Assembly (NCBI GenBank): GCA_021850085.1 | Contig: JAJZRZ010000133.1 | Location: 1 to 5,164, forward strand | Direction of reading: 5' to 3' | DNA length: 5,164 bases | Origin: Actinomycetes bacterium | GTDB lineage: Bacteria; Actinomycetota; Coriobacteriia; Anaerosomatales; Anaerosomataceae | Shown: positions 1-5,164 of the stretch, in pieces | Numbering within the stretch: position 1 is the stretch's first letter | Layout: each line of letters opens with the position of its first letter | The notes under the pieces: generated by a model | The model's input: the letters and a program-made list of their open reading frames with translations, nothing else | Database searches by the model: none | Told to the model about the DNA's origin: nothing | Translations under genes and position numbers: made by a program

Positions 1-173
1 ACCGGCAGGGGATCACGATCGTTATCGTGACGCACGATGACCGTGTGGCAAAACACGCCGAGCGGATCGTCAGCATCTTCGACGGGCGCGTGCGCTCGGA
101 CGAGCCCGTCATAGGCAGGGTGGATGCAGCCGAGGAGATGGCCAAGATGGCAGTGGCCGGCGGCGCGTCGTGA
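1..173 (+). CDS. ABC transporter ATP-binding protein, MacB/LolD type (C-terminal fragment)
   Basis: This is the last 56 residues of a cytoplasmic ATPase subunit; the gene starts left of the window, and the first whole codon is at position 3. The fragment contains a hydrophobic strand followed by VTHD, whose His is the switch (H-loop) histidine of ABC ATPases that contacts the ATP gamma-phosphate. It continues with AKHAERIVSIFDGRV, the usual ending of MacB, LolD and FtsE-like ATPases (a motif of the type 'A.RI..l.DGri'). The Walker A, signature and Walker B motifs are off-window. A short Ala/Gly-rich tail follows. The stop TGA at 171-173 overlaps the GTG start of the permease (GTGA), which indicates one operon and translational coupling. 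ATP hydrolysis here should drive conformational change in the downstream permease. The family call is firm; the substrate cannot be told. Confidence 0.9.
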   Translation, partial: RQGITIVIVTHDDRVAKHAERIVSIFDGRVRSDEPVIGRVDAAEEMAKMAVAGGAS

Positions 174-1363
174 ACCATGTCGAGAGCTTCCGTATCGCGT
201 CTCGGGCCCTTGCGGCCAACAAGGCCAGGAGCCTGCTCACAATGCTGGGCGTCATAATCGGCGTGGCCGCGGTGATCTTGCTCGTAGGGATAGGCACCGG
301 CGTCCAGGACGAAGTGACCGGCTCACTCGAGGGACTCGGCTCGAATCTGCTGTTCGTGATGCCTGGCCAGTACAGCGGTGAGATCGATGGCCGAGGGGGA
401 CCGCCGGGGCGTCAGCTCACCCTCGATGACATGGAGACGATCGAGCGTTCCGTTGACGGCATCAGCGCCATCGCGCCCGTGCTGTCGGCGAGCGCCACGA
501 TCAAGGCCGGCAACCGATCGATGCGCGTGGTCGTGGCGGGTGGGGGGGACCAGGGCCCGGAGGTGTTCACCAACGATCTCGTTGGTGGCCGTCACTACCG
601 CAGAGGAGAGGTCCAGGCCGCTTCCCGTGTGGTGGCGCTCGGCTACCGGGTCGCGACCACGCTCTTCCCCAATCAGGACCCGGTCGGCAGGCAGGTGACG
701 ATCAACGGGCAGAAGTTCACGGTGATCGGGCACTACGCATCGATGGGTGGCGGCCTCGCGGGCGACCAGGACACCCAGGTCTATGTGCCCGTGACCGCCG
801 CGCAGAAGCTGTTCAACCTCAGTTACATCAACGCCATCGTCGTGAAGGCGAGCGATCCCGGCCAGATAGACGTCGTTCGGGCGAACATCCGGCGCGCGCT
901 CACGCCCACGTTCGGCGAGGAGTTCAGCGTGTTCTCCCAAGAGCAGACCCTCGGCATCCTCTCCGACCTGCTTGGCACGCTCACTTACATGCTTGCGGGA
1001 ATCGCCGGGATATCGCTGCTGGTCGGCGGTATCGGCATCATGAACATCATGTTGGTGAGTGTGAGCGAGCGGACGCGCGAGATAGGCATTCGCAAGGCCG
1101 TGGGTGCGCGCACCTACGACATCCTGTCCCAGTTCGTGATCGAGGCGGTGGCGCTTTCGGTCATCGGCGGAGCGATCGGCATCGTTGCCGGGTGGGGTGG
1201 CGCAGGCCTTATCAGCCAGCTGACGCCGGTTCCCACGAACGTGACTCCCTGGGCGATCGCGATGTCGTTCACGTTCGCCCTGGCAGTCGGTGTGTTCTTC
1301 GGCGTGTATCCGGCATGGAAGGCGAGCCAGCTCGATCCGATCGAGGCGCTGCGCTATGAGTGA
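170..1363 (+). CDS. MacB/FtsX-family ABC transporter permease
   Basis: This complete 397-residue protein is close to the usual 390-410 residues of the family. It shows the standard four-helix MacB layout. TM1 is at about residues 22-44, after a basic amphipathic N-terminus (SRALAANKARS). A large extracytoplasmic MacB_PCD domain spans about 46-265. TM2 (about 269-296), TM3 (about 320-348) and TM4 (about 360-382) form the FtsX domain. The cytoplasmic loop after TM2 has the family signature VSERTREIGIRKAVGA (297-312), which contacts the ATPase, and the C-terminus has YPAWKASQLDPIEALRYE. The GTG start at 170 overlaps the ATPase stop by 4 bases; it lacks a clear Shine-Dalgarno, so coupling probably provides initiation, and it gives a family-like N-terminus. 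Such proteins work as mechanotransmission pumps for peptides, antibiotics or lipoproteins, often with a HlyD/MacA-like adaptor, which is not visible here. Substrate unknown. Confidence 0.95.
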   Translation: MNHVESFRIASRALAANKARSLLTMLGVIIGVAAVILLVGIGTGVQDEVTGSLEGLGSNLLFVMPGQYSGEIDGRGGPPGRQLTLDDMETIERSVDGISAIAPVLSASATIKAGNRSMRVVVAGGGDQGPEVFTNDLVGGRHYRRGEVQAASRVVALGYRVATTLFPNQDPVGRQVTINGQKFTVIGHYASMGGGLAGDQDTQVYVPVTAAQKLFNLSYINAIVVKASDPGQIDVVRANIRRALTPTFGEEFSVFSQEQTLGILSDLLGTLTYMLAGIAGISLLVGGIGIMNIMLVSVSERTREIGIRKAVGARTYDILSQFVIEAVALSVIGGAIGIVAGWGGAGLISQLTPVPTNVTPWAIAMSFTFALAVGVFFGVYPAWKASQLDPIEALRYE

Positions 1364-1384
1364 GGGACAGAGGGGGGCGCTGGC

Positions 1385-1882
1385 CTAGGACATGAAGTCG
1401 CTCGGGTCGATGTTCTCAAGGAAATGACGGAAGGCCGCGACCTCTTCCTCCTCGTCGACCTCAGTGACCTCCACTGCCGCCTCGTCGAACACCTGCCGCG
1501 AGACGTACATCGGGCAGCCGAAGCGCAGCGCGAGAGCGACCGAATCCGACGGTCGCGCGTCGAGCTGCACCTCACGTTTGTCGCTCCGTAAAACGAGCGT
1601 GGCGAAAAAGGTGCCCTCGTCGAGCCGTGTGATCTCGATACGGGCCAACGTGAAGCCGACCGTCTCGATGGCGTCCTTCAGCAAGTCGTGCGTCATCGGC
1701 CGTGGCGGTTCGATACCCTGGACGGCGAGCAGGATCGCGGTCGCTTCCGAGTTGCCGATCCAGATGGGGAGCGCCTTATGGCTGTCGTGCGGCTCCGCTC
1801 CGTCCGTGACGGGTGCGAGCAGCAGCACGGGCTGCTCGGTTGTGGCATCCAGCGTCAGACCAGCGATGCGTATCTGCAGCAT
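1385..1882 (-). CDS. DUF151 / bifunctional nuclease (BFN) domain protein
   Basis: This 165-residue protein carries a complete DUF151 domain. Recognisable blocks are LPIWIGNSEATAI (about 38-50), RPMTHDLL (61-68), a TFFATLVL strand (91-98) and DARPSDSVALALR (108-120), the most conserved family motif. An acidic segment (EVDEEEE, 141-147) and a short C-terminal helix follow, as usual in bacterial members. Plant homologues have reported RNase and DNase activity, hence the name; the bacterial role is poorly defined and should not be read as proven nuclease activity. I chose the ATG at 1882 because AGGAG on the minus strand (1893-1897) lies 10 bases upstream and the protein then starts with the family-like MLQIRIAGLTLD. 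An ATG three codons earlier (1891) is possible but sits only one base from that AGGAG. The gene converges on the permease with 21 bases between stop codons and appears monocistronic. Confidence 0.9.
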   Translation of the reverse strand: MLQIRIAGLTLDATTEQPVLLLAPVTDGAEPHDSHKALPIWIGNSEATAILLAVQGIEPPRPMTHDLLKDAIETVGFTLARIEITRLDEGTFFATLVLRSDKREVQLDARPSDSVALALRFGCPMYVSRQVFDEAAVEVTEVDEEEEVAAFRHFLENIDPSDFMS

Positions 1883-1892
1883 CTCGAACATG

Positions 1893-1897
1893 CTCCT
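1893..1897 (-). promoter_or_regulatory. Shine-Dalgarno for the DUF151 gene
   Basis: The minus strand reads AGGAG here. It is 10 bases from the ATG at 1882 and one base from the ATG at 1891, so it favours the downstream start. No convincing -35/-10 pair was found just upstream; TACGGT followed by TTCC is the best -10-like stretch and it has no matching -35. Confidence 0.5.
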
Positions 1898-2055
1898 CGC
1901 GCCGTGTTTGGAAACCGTACCACTATCGGGAACCGCGGGCACTCGTGATATACCCCAGCGGGACGGCCGGTTCGCCGATCTCGAATGACTGGGCGATCCG
2001 ACGCCGGTGGTTCGGCGCCATTCTCACATCAGGCGACGAGCCTGCTGGGCGATAC

Positions 2056-2098
2056 TTCCCGTTGGGAAACGACGGCACTTCTCGGGTAACGCGTTTCC
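2056..2098. repeat. Nested inverted repeats upstream of the tRNA promoter
   Basis: Two overlapping dyads are visible. TTCCC (2056-2060) and GGGAA (2064-2068) are separated by 3 bases. GGAAACG (2065-2071) is repeated inverted as CGTTTCC (2092-2098) across a 20-base spacer. The second arm abuts the -35 box at 2099. They share the GGGAA segment, so they are mutually exclusive foldings or overlapping binding half-sites. Arms this short could arise by chance. The rest of the 258-base gap (1883-2148) holds no gene I can support. Confidence 0.35.
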
Positions 2099-2128
2099 TT
2101 GACGCTCCTCGAGAGCCTGGGCTATGGT
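2099..2128 (+). promoter_or_regulatory. Sigma-70-like promoter for tRNA-Ile
   Basis: TTGACG (2099-2104) matches the -35 consensus in 5 of 6 positions. After an 18-base spacer comes TATGGT (2123-2128), which fits the actinobacterial TAnnnT -10 pattern. Expected initiation is near 2135, giving a leader of roughly 14 bases before the mature tRNA 5' end at 2149. This is the clearest promoter in the window. The nearby TATCGT (2128-2133) has a worse spacing to the -35. Confidence 0.7.
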
Positions 2129-2148
2129 ATCGTGGCTGTTCGCAGCAA

Positions 2149-2225
2149 GGGCCCATAGCTCAGTCGGCTAGAGCGCACGGCTGATAACCGTGAGGTCGGT
2201 GGTTCGAGTCCACCTGGGCCCACCA
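2149..2225 (+). tRNA. tRNA-Ile (anticodon GAT)
   Basis: This 77-base gene folds into a complete cloverleaf. The acceptor stem is GGGCCCA (2149-2155) with TGGGCCC (2215-2221). The D stem is GCTC/GAGC (2158-2161, 2171-2174). The anticodon stem is CACGG/CCGTG (2176-2180, 2188-2192) around loop CTGATAA, with anticodon GAT at 2183-2185. The T stem is GGTGG/CCACC with loop TTCGAGT. The discriminator is A2222 and CCA is encoded at 2223-2225. All stems are fully paired, so it looks functional; it would decode AUC and AUU. It stands alone: no rRNA or tRNA-Ala, common partners of tRNA-Ile(GAT) in rRNA operons, lies within the window. A second CCA follows directly (2226-2228). Confidence 0.98.
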
Positions 2226-2238
2226 CCACGGACGATCG

Positions 2239-2266
2239 AACGCCAGGCGAGGGGAGCCTGGCGTTT
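2239..2266 (+). terminator. Hairpin terminator after tRNA-Ile
   Basis: A perfect 10-bp stem, AACGCCAGGC (2239-2248) with GCCTGGCGTT (2256-2265), encloses a 7-base loop. It lies 13 bases after the tRNA CCA end. The T run after it is very short (GTTTG), so termination may be partial or aided by Rho. The same stem could also stop minus-strand transcripts from the gene ending at 2335 before they run antisense through the tRNA. Confidence 0.7.
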
Positions 2267-2314
2267 GTGGTTCCAGCCGCTAACGGCGTGCGAAGGCTGG
2301 GGCGCGCGAGAGCG

Positions 2315-2334
2315 AAGCGCCAACAGGGCTTTTT
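2315..2334 (+). terminator. Possible second plus-strand terminator
   Basis: AAGC, a bulged G, and CC (2315-2321) can pair with GG and GCTT (2326-2331) around an AACA loop, followed by further T residues ending at 2334. The stem is short and bulged, so this is a weak candidate. It could back up the stronger hairpin at 2239-2266 in stopping transcription into the antisense of the downstream gene. Confidence 0.25.
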
Positions 2335-3489
2335 CTAGTACCGGAGCAGGGCGACCGCCGTCTGCCTGTGCGGCATCTCCTCCCGCGGCAAGCTCACCAC
2401 TGCTCCACCGTTGTCCAGCGTCTGGAGCGCGGCGAGATCCAGCAGGTCTTCGTCGCCCGGGGCCGGCGTGCGGTGCACCACGACACGTACCGCCTCGGCA
2501 TCGTAGGTGCCCCACGACTGGCTACCGTCCGTGAGAAACAGCGTGTCCACCCTGCCCGCGAACGCGGCTGTCACGATGGTCTCGAGGTCCGGTGTGGTCT
2601 TGGGGGACCCCCATGCCTCCTCGACCCGGTTGGCGAGCTGCCGGGTCTCCCACTCCGCGAGACCGCGAACGATCGCCACCGCCTTCTTGTGCAGCTCGGA
2701 CAGCGGCACGATGTCCGCGTTCCCGATCACGGCGTCACCCGTGAGGTGAGGATAGGTGTTCACGTCGCGGTAGATCGGGATGAGGTAGTCCACGCCGGCG
2801 AGCACAAGAGGCGCACGACTGTCGCGCAGGCGCTCTCGAAGCGCGCGATCGATCTGGCGGAAGAATCGCGCGAGCTCACTCTTGATGTCGGGATCGCTGG
2901 TGCCGTGATAGATGGGCGTCCCCCGGCCTCCAGCCGCGCTGGTGTTCACGTGGAACTGCAGGGACGCCTTCTCGAAGTCGTCCCATCGCAAAGCCTCACC
3001 GAGGCTGCTTGGCAGCCCCGCTGCAGGGACCTGCGCGAGCCCCTCGCGGGAGCCGCTGTAGAGATTGACCTTCTTCTGGCTGATGAACAGAAGCCAGTAC
3101 TCGCCACGCGAATCCACATGCGGCAGCAGCGGCCGAATATGGTAGCGGTCACCCACATGCACGCTCTCGGTCACGCGCGCGGGCAGCCTGAATGCGTGCA
3201 TCCCCTCGGGGCCGATAAACAGCGCGAGGCCGTGCTCCGCGCGAAGCCAGAACGGACGATCGTCGATCAGCGCTCGAGCAGGGGCGAGAAGTGCCTCGAC
3301 CTGCGCCGGGCGAGCGCCGCGCGCCACAAGATCTTCGGCGGCTTGCCGCAGGAGGTTTCTCAGCCTGGTGGTGTCCTCCTCCTGGCTTCCCGGGACGAAC
3401 GTGCGAGTCGGCATGAACAAGGACACGTGGTGCCCGTCGCGGGAACGGGCGAGCTCCAGAGCGCGATCGATCGTCAGGTCGTCCACCAT
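2335..3489 (-). CDS. baeRF3-type protein (bacterial relative of release factor eRF1)
   Basis: This 384-residue protein matches the baeRF3 family of bacterial archaeo-eukaryotic release factor homologues by recognised motifs. These are HVSLFMPT near the N-terminus (21-28), VGDRYHIRPLLP (112-123), the diagnostic PLVLAGVDYLIPIY plus NTYPHL block (227-249) and AAFAGRVDTLF (308-318). The C-terminal part (LAALQTLDNGGAVVSLP, 352-368) resembles the L7Ae-like third domain of eRF1. Such proteins are thought to act on ribosomes or tRNA, perhaps in rescue or stress; no reaction is proven. No GGQ is present: the glycine-rich loop reads GGRGTP then YHGTSDPD (188-201). I chose the ATG at 3489, preceded by a G-rich run (AGGGGGGT) though at very short spacing. 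A GTG at 3510 would add 7 residues but has no ribosome-binding site. Divergent from the dehydrogenase gene. Confidence 0.85.
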   Translation of the reverse strand: MVDDLTIDRALELARSRDGHHVSLFMPTRTFVPGSQEEDTTRLRNLLRQAAEDLVARGARPAQVEALLAPARALIDDRPFWLRAEHGLALFIGPEGMHAFRLPARVTESVHVGDRYHIRPLLPHVDSRGEYWLLFISQKKVNLYSGSREGLAQVPAAGLPSSLGEALRWDDFEKASLQFHVNTSAAGGRGTPIYHGTSDPDIKSELARFFRQIDRALRERLRDSRAPLVLAGVDYLIPIYRDVNTYPHLTGDAVIGNADIVPLSELHKKAVAIVRGLAEWETRQLANRVEEAWGSPKTTPDLETIVTAAFAGRVDTLFLTDGSQSWGTYDAEAVRVVVHRTPAPGDEDLLDLAALQTLDNGGAVVSLPREEMPHRQTAVALLRY

Positions 3490-3554
3490 ACCCCCCTGCG
3501 TCGATGACACGGCCGGCGCGGGCGAGGAAGGAAATCTGTCCGCGTCTAAGCTTC

Positions 3555-3560
3555 ATAGTA
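3555..3560 (-). promoter_or_regulatory. Possible -10 box for the baeRF3 gene
   Basis: The minus strand reads TACTAT, matching TATAAT in 4 of 6 positions, about 66 bases upstream of the chosen ATG. No good -35 lies 17 bases further up; that position falls at the edge of the dyad at 3562-3578. Low confidence. Confidence 0.35.
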
Positions 3561-3561
3561 C

Positions 3562-3578
3562 CCACCCCGGGGCGGTGG
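3562..3578. repeat. Operator-like dyad between divergent genes
   Basis: CCACC (3562-3566) is mirrored as GGTGG (3574-3578) around a 7-base centre that overlaps a CCCCGGGG palindrome (3565-3572). It lies between two outward-facing -10-like boxes and at or beside both expected -35 regions, where a repressor or activator would typically bind. GC-rich dyads are common by chance in such DNA. Confidence 0.4.
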
Positions 3579-3584
3579 CAGGTG

Positions 3585-3590
3585 TACGAT
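3585..3590 (+). promoter_or_regulatory. Possible -10 box for the dehydrogenase gene
   Basis: TACGAT fits the TAnnnT pattern and would place initiation near 3597, giving a leader of about 22 bases that still contains the Shine-Dalgarno at 3604. If so, the ATG at 3589 could not be used. The expected -35 (about 3562-3567) is not consensus and lies within the dyad. Confidence 0.35.
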
Positions 3591-3603
3591 GGGAAAGCGG
3601 GCG

Positions 3604-3611
3604 AAGGGGGT
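3604..3611 (+). promoter_or_regulatory. Shine-Dalgarno setting the SDR start
   Basis: AAGGGGGT differs from AAGGAGGT at one base and lies 7 bases before the GTG at 3619. It decides for that start over the in-frame ATG at 3589, which would add a basic, family-unlike stretch (MGKRAKGVLR). Confidence 0.65.
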
Positions 3612-3618
3612 CTTGCGC

Positions 3619-4431
3619 GTGAGGTCGATTCTCATCACCGGCGTGTCGTCGGGACTCGGGCGCGCGCTCGCGGCGCGAGCGCATGCGGCGGGGTGGCGTG
3701 TGTTCGGCACGACGCGACGTGAGGGCACCGCGGCCGAGCACGGTTTCCCCGACGGCATCACCTTGCTGAGGCTTGAATTGCGCCTCCCGCAGGCGCCGAG
3801 GACGTTCGCGGCGCGCTTCATCGCCGAGCACGGGGTGCCTGACGTGCTCGTGAACAACGCGGCGCAAGCGGCGTACGGCCCGGTCGAGCTTATGGATGCC
3901 GATGCGCTCAGGCAACTCTTTCAGGTCAACGTGTTCTCGGCCATCGAGCTCACCACAGGCTTTCTGCCAGGCATGCGCGACCGGGGCTCGGGGACCATCG
4001 CCAACGTGACCTCGATCGGCGGTCGTACGGTCTTCCCGTTCTTCACCACCTACAACGCGACCAAGCACGCGCTCGAGGGCTTCAGCGAGGGTCTCTGGCA
4101 CGAGCTGAAGCCGTTCGGGATCCGGGTGAAGGTGATCGAGCCGGGGTATGTTGAGACGCCGATCTACGACGTGATGAGCGGCGTACACCGTTCTTATGGC
4201 GCGTACGGCCCGGCAGTCGAAGCGATGGACGCGTTCGCTCGCGGCGTGAAGCGGTGGACCAGCCCCGAGGCGGCTGCCGAACAGGTGCTGGCGGCGATAG
4301 AGGACACGTCCGGGCGGCTCAGGTACCCCGTTGCCGCGTACGCCCGGTCACTGCTCGCGGCGCGGGCGTTGCTTGGAAGCGAGCTGTTCATCAAGGTGAT
4401 GCACGCCCGATGGCGCCGTCCGGACAGGTGA
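3619..4431 (+). CDS. Short-chain dehydrogenase/reductase (classical SDR)
   Basis: This 270-residue cytoplasmic oxidoreductase with a Rossmann fold probably uses NADP(H). The N-terminus carries the cofactor motif TGVSSGLG (7-14). Two arginines after strand 2 (TTRR, 31-34) suggest NADP rather than NAD. NNAA (79-82) is a variant of the NNAG motif. The catalytic tetrad is complete: N104 (QVN), S132 (VTSIGG), Y145 and K149 (YNATK). PGYVETP (175-181) is the usual loop after strand 6. The position normally held by Asp in the LDV-type motif, which contacts the adenine ring, is Glu53 (RLEL). The C-terminal region (about 183-270) binds substrate and is not recognisable, so the alcohol or ketone substrate is unknown. 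The GTG start is chosen from its Shine-Dalgarno. It is the only gene on its strand here and converges on the GH94 gene with 12 bases between stops. Confidence 0.92.
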   Translation: MRSILITGVSSGLGRALAARAHAAGWRVFGTTRREGTAAEHGFPDGITLLRLELRLPQAPRTFAARFIAEHGVPDVLVNNAAQAAYGPVELMDADALRQLFQVNVFSAIELTTGFLPGMRDRGSGTIANVTSIGGRTVFPFFTTYNATKHALEGFSEGLWHELKPFGIRVKVIEPGYVETPIYDVMSGVHRSYGAYGPAVEAMDAFARGVKRWTSPEAAAEQVLAAIEDTSGRLRYPVAAYARSLLAARALLGSELFIKVMHARWRRPDR

Positions 4432-4443
4432 GGTGCGCACTTC

Positions 4444-5164
4444 TCAGGCGCCCAGCATCGCCACGACGACGTCGTGCTCGCCACCATCGTCCGAAAGTGG
4501 CACGCGCATGTCCTCGAGGGGGGTGCCGTCGAGGCTCACGCGCGCGACGCCGCGGTTGACACCTCGTGGGTTCTCGACCGTGATCCGGTAGGTGGCTCCG
4601 CCGAAGCGGTACTCCATCCGGTAGCCCTCCCACGCCTTCGGTATGCACGGTTCTATGACAAGGTGGCGCCCGCCCTCACCCGCGACGGTGCGGAGGCCGA
4701 GGATCTCGCGGACGGCGACTCGGAAGAACCATGCCGCCGAGCCCGTGTACCACGTCCAGCCGCCTCGGCCAGTGTGCGGATCGACGGCATAGACGTCGGC
4801 GGCGACCACGTATGGCTCCACTTTGTAGCGGTCCACGTCCTGCGGCGTCTTGGCGTGCGCGAGCGGGTTGATGAGGTCCAGCAAGGACACCGCCTCTTCA
4901 CCGTCACCCATCCGGGCGTATGCTAGGACGACCCACAGCGCTGCATGCGTGTACTGGCCGCCGTTCTCGCGCACGCCCGGCACGTAGCCTTTGATGTAGC
5001 CGGGATCGTGTGCCATGGTGTCGAACGGCGGAGTGAGGAGCTTCACCAATCCCGTGTCCCACTCGATGAGCTGGCTCTCGACGGACTCCAGCGCTCTGCG
5101 CGCCCGCTCGCTCTCGCCGCTGCCCGAGAGCACCGCCCATGCCTGTGCGATCGCATCGATACGG
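4444..5164 (-). CDS. GH94 / GT36-type glucan phosphorylase or cyclic beta-glucan synthase (C-terminal part)
   Basis: The last 239 residues of a larger enzyme; the 5' end lies beyond the right edge. Reading starts RIDAIAQAWAVLSG and contains the highly conserved (alpha/alpha)6-barrel signatures LLTPPF (42-47), DPGYIKGYVPGVRENGGQYTH (53-73, with the RENGGQYTH core), VEPYVVAADVY (115-125) and GRGGWTWYTGSAAW (132-145). EPCIPKAW and VENPRGVNRGVARVSLDG at the end form the C-terminal beta-sandwich. This pattern fits GH94 (former GT36) proteins: cellobiose, cellodextrin or chitobiose phosphorylases, and the C-terminal phosphorylase domain of NdvB-like cyclic beta-1,2-glucan synthases. The wording of the motifs resembles the NdvB-like group, but this is from memory. 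The catalytic Asp (GDWNDG motif) should lie just upstream, off-window. Phosphorylase and synthase cannot be distinguished from this part. Confidence 0.9.
   Translation of the reverse strand, partial: RIDAIAQAWAVLSGSGESERARRALESVESQLIEWDTGLVKLLTPPFDTMAHDPGYIKGYVPGVRENGGQYTHAALWVVLAYARMGDGEEAVSLLDLINPLAHAKTPQDVDRYKVEPYVVAADVYAVDPHTGRGGWTWYTGSAAWFFRVAVREILGLRTVAGEGGRHLVIEPCIPKAWEGYRMEYRFGGATYRITVENPRGVNRGVARVSLDGTPLEDMRVPLSDDGGEHDVVVAMLGA

Noticed and set aside
323..940. A 205-codon minus-strand open frame within the MacB-type permease
   Set aside because: Arg/His-rich low-information translation, antisense to a well-supported gene, with no motif.
1464..1988. A 174-codon plus-strand frame opposite the DUF151 gene
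   Set aside because: Ser/Arg-rich composition typical of an antisense shadow; the minus-strand product has clear conserved motifs.
1923..2156. A 77-codon minus-strand frame filling much of the gap before the tRNA
   Set aside because: It overlaps the tRNA promoter and the 5' end of the tRNA, and shows no recognisable motif.
2200..2225. Phage or integrative-element attachment site at the tRNA 3' end
   Set aside because: I see no second copy of the tRNA 3' end in the window and no integrase gene nearby; the flanking genes look like ordinary chromosomal genes.
2368..3507. A 379-codon open frame on the plus strand opposite the baeRF3 gene
   Set aside because: It is almost exactly antisense to a protein with clear family motifs. 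Long antisense frames are expected in GC-rich coding DNA, and its translation shows no recognisable domain.
3589..3618. ATG at 3589 as the start of the dehydrogenase
   Set aside because: It adds ten basic residues not typical of SDRs and overlaps the likely -10 box; the GTG at 3619 has a near-consensus Shine-Dalgarno 7 bases upstream.
3553..4188. A 211-codon minus-strand frame opposite the dehydrogenase
   Set aside because: His/Arg-rich antisense shadow of a gene with an intact SDR catalytic tetrad.
1..5164. CRISPR arrays, tandem repeats, IS ends, toxin-antitoxin or defence genes
   Set aside because: I saw no regularly spaced repeats, transposase, or paired small genes anywhere in the window on either strand.

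Overview
This 5.2 kb window is ordinary high-GC bacterial chromosome with dense, mostly single genes on both strands. The strong G/C bias at third codon positions, GTG starts, a tRNA gene with an encoded CCA end and the gene set suggest an actinobacterium-like organism, possibly an anaerobic Coriobacteriia-type lineage. That placement is inference and is weak without a database search. I see no phage, IS element, CRISPR array or defence island.

Layout: (1) Positions 1-1363, plus strand, hold the tail of an ABC-transporter ATPase and, overlapping it by 4 bases, a complete MacB/FtsX-type permease. Together they form an export or envelope-stress ABC pair. (2) A DUF151/bifunctional-nuclease-type protein lies convergently on the minus strand (1385-1882). 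(3) A 258-base gap carries a good sigma-70-like promoter (TTGACG, 18 bases, TATGGT) and small inverted repeats. It is followed by a solitary tRNA-Ile(GAT) (2149-2225) and a hairpin that probably ends its transcript. (4) A baeRF3-type protein, of the bacterial relatives of archaeo-eukaryotic release factor eRF1, lies on the minus strand (2335-3489). (5) Divergent from it is a classical short-chain dehydrogenase (3619-4431). The shared 129-base gap has outward-facing -10-like boxes flanking a dyad. (6) Convergent with the dehydrogenase, with 12 bases between stop codons, is the C-terminal 239 residues of a GH94 / 'glycosyltransferase 36' glucan-processing enzyme that continues past the right edge.

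Functionally the window is a patchwork: envelope transport, a nuclease-like stress protein, translation components (tRNA and a release-factor relative), an oxidoreductase and beta-glucan metabolism. Apart from the ABC pair, nothing here compels a shared pathway. The least understood item is the baeRF3 protein, which lacks a GGQ peptidyl-hydrolysis motif. The most testable regulatory signal is the dyad between the baeRF3 and dehydrogenase genes. I did not find a convincing new multi-gene system.
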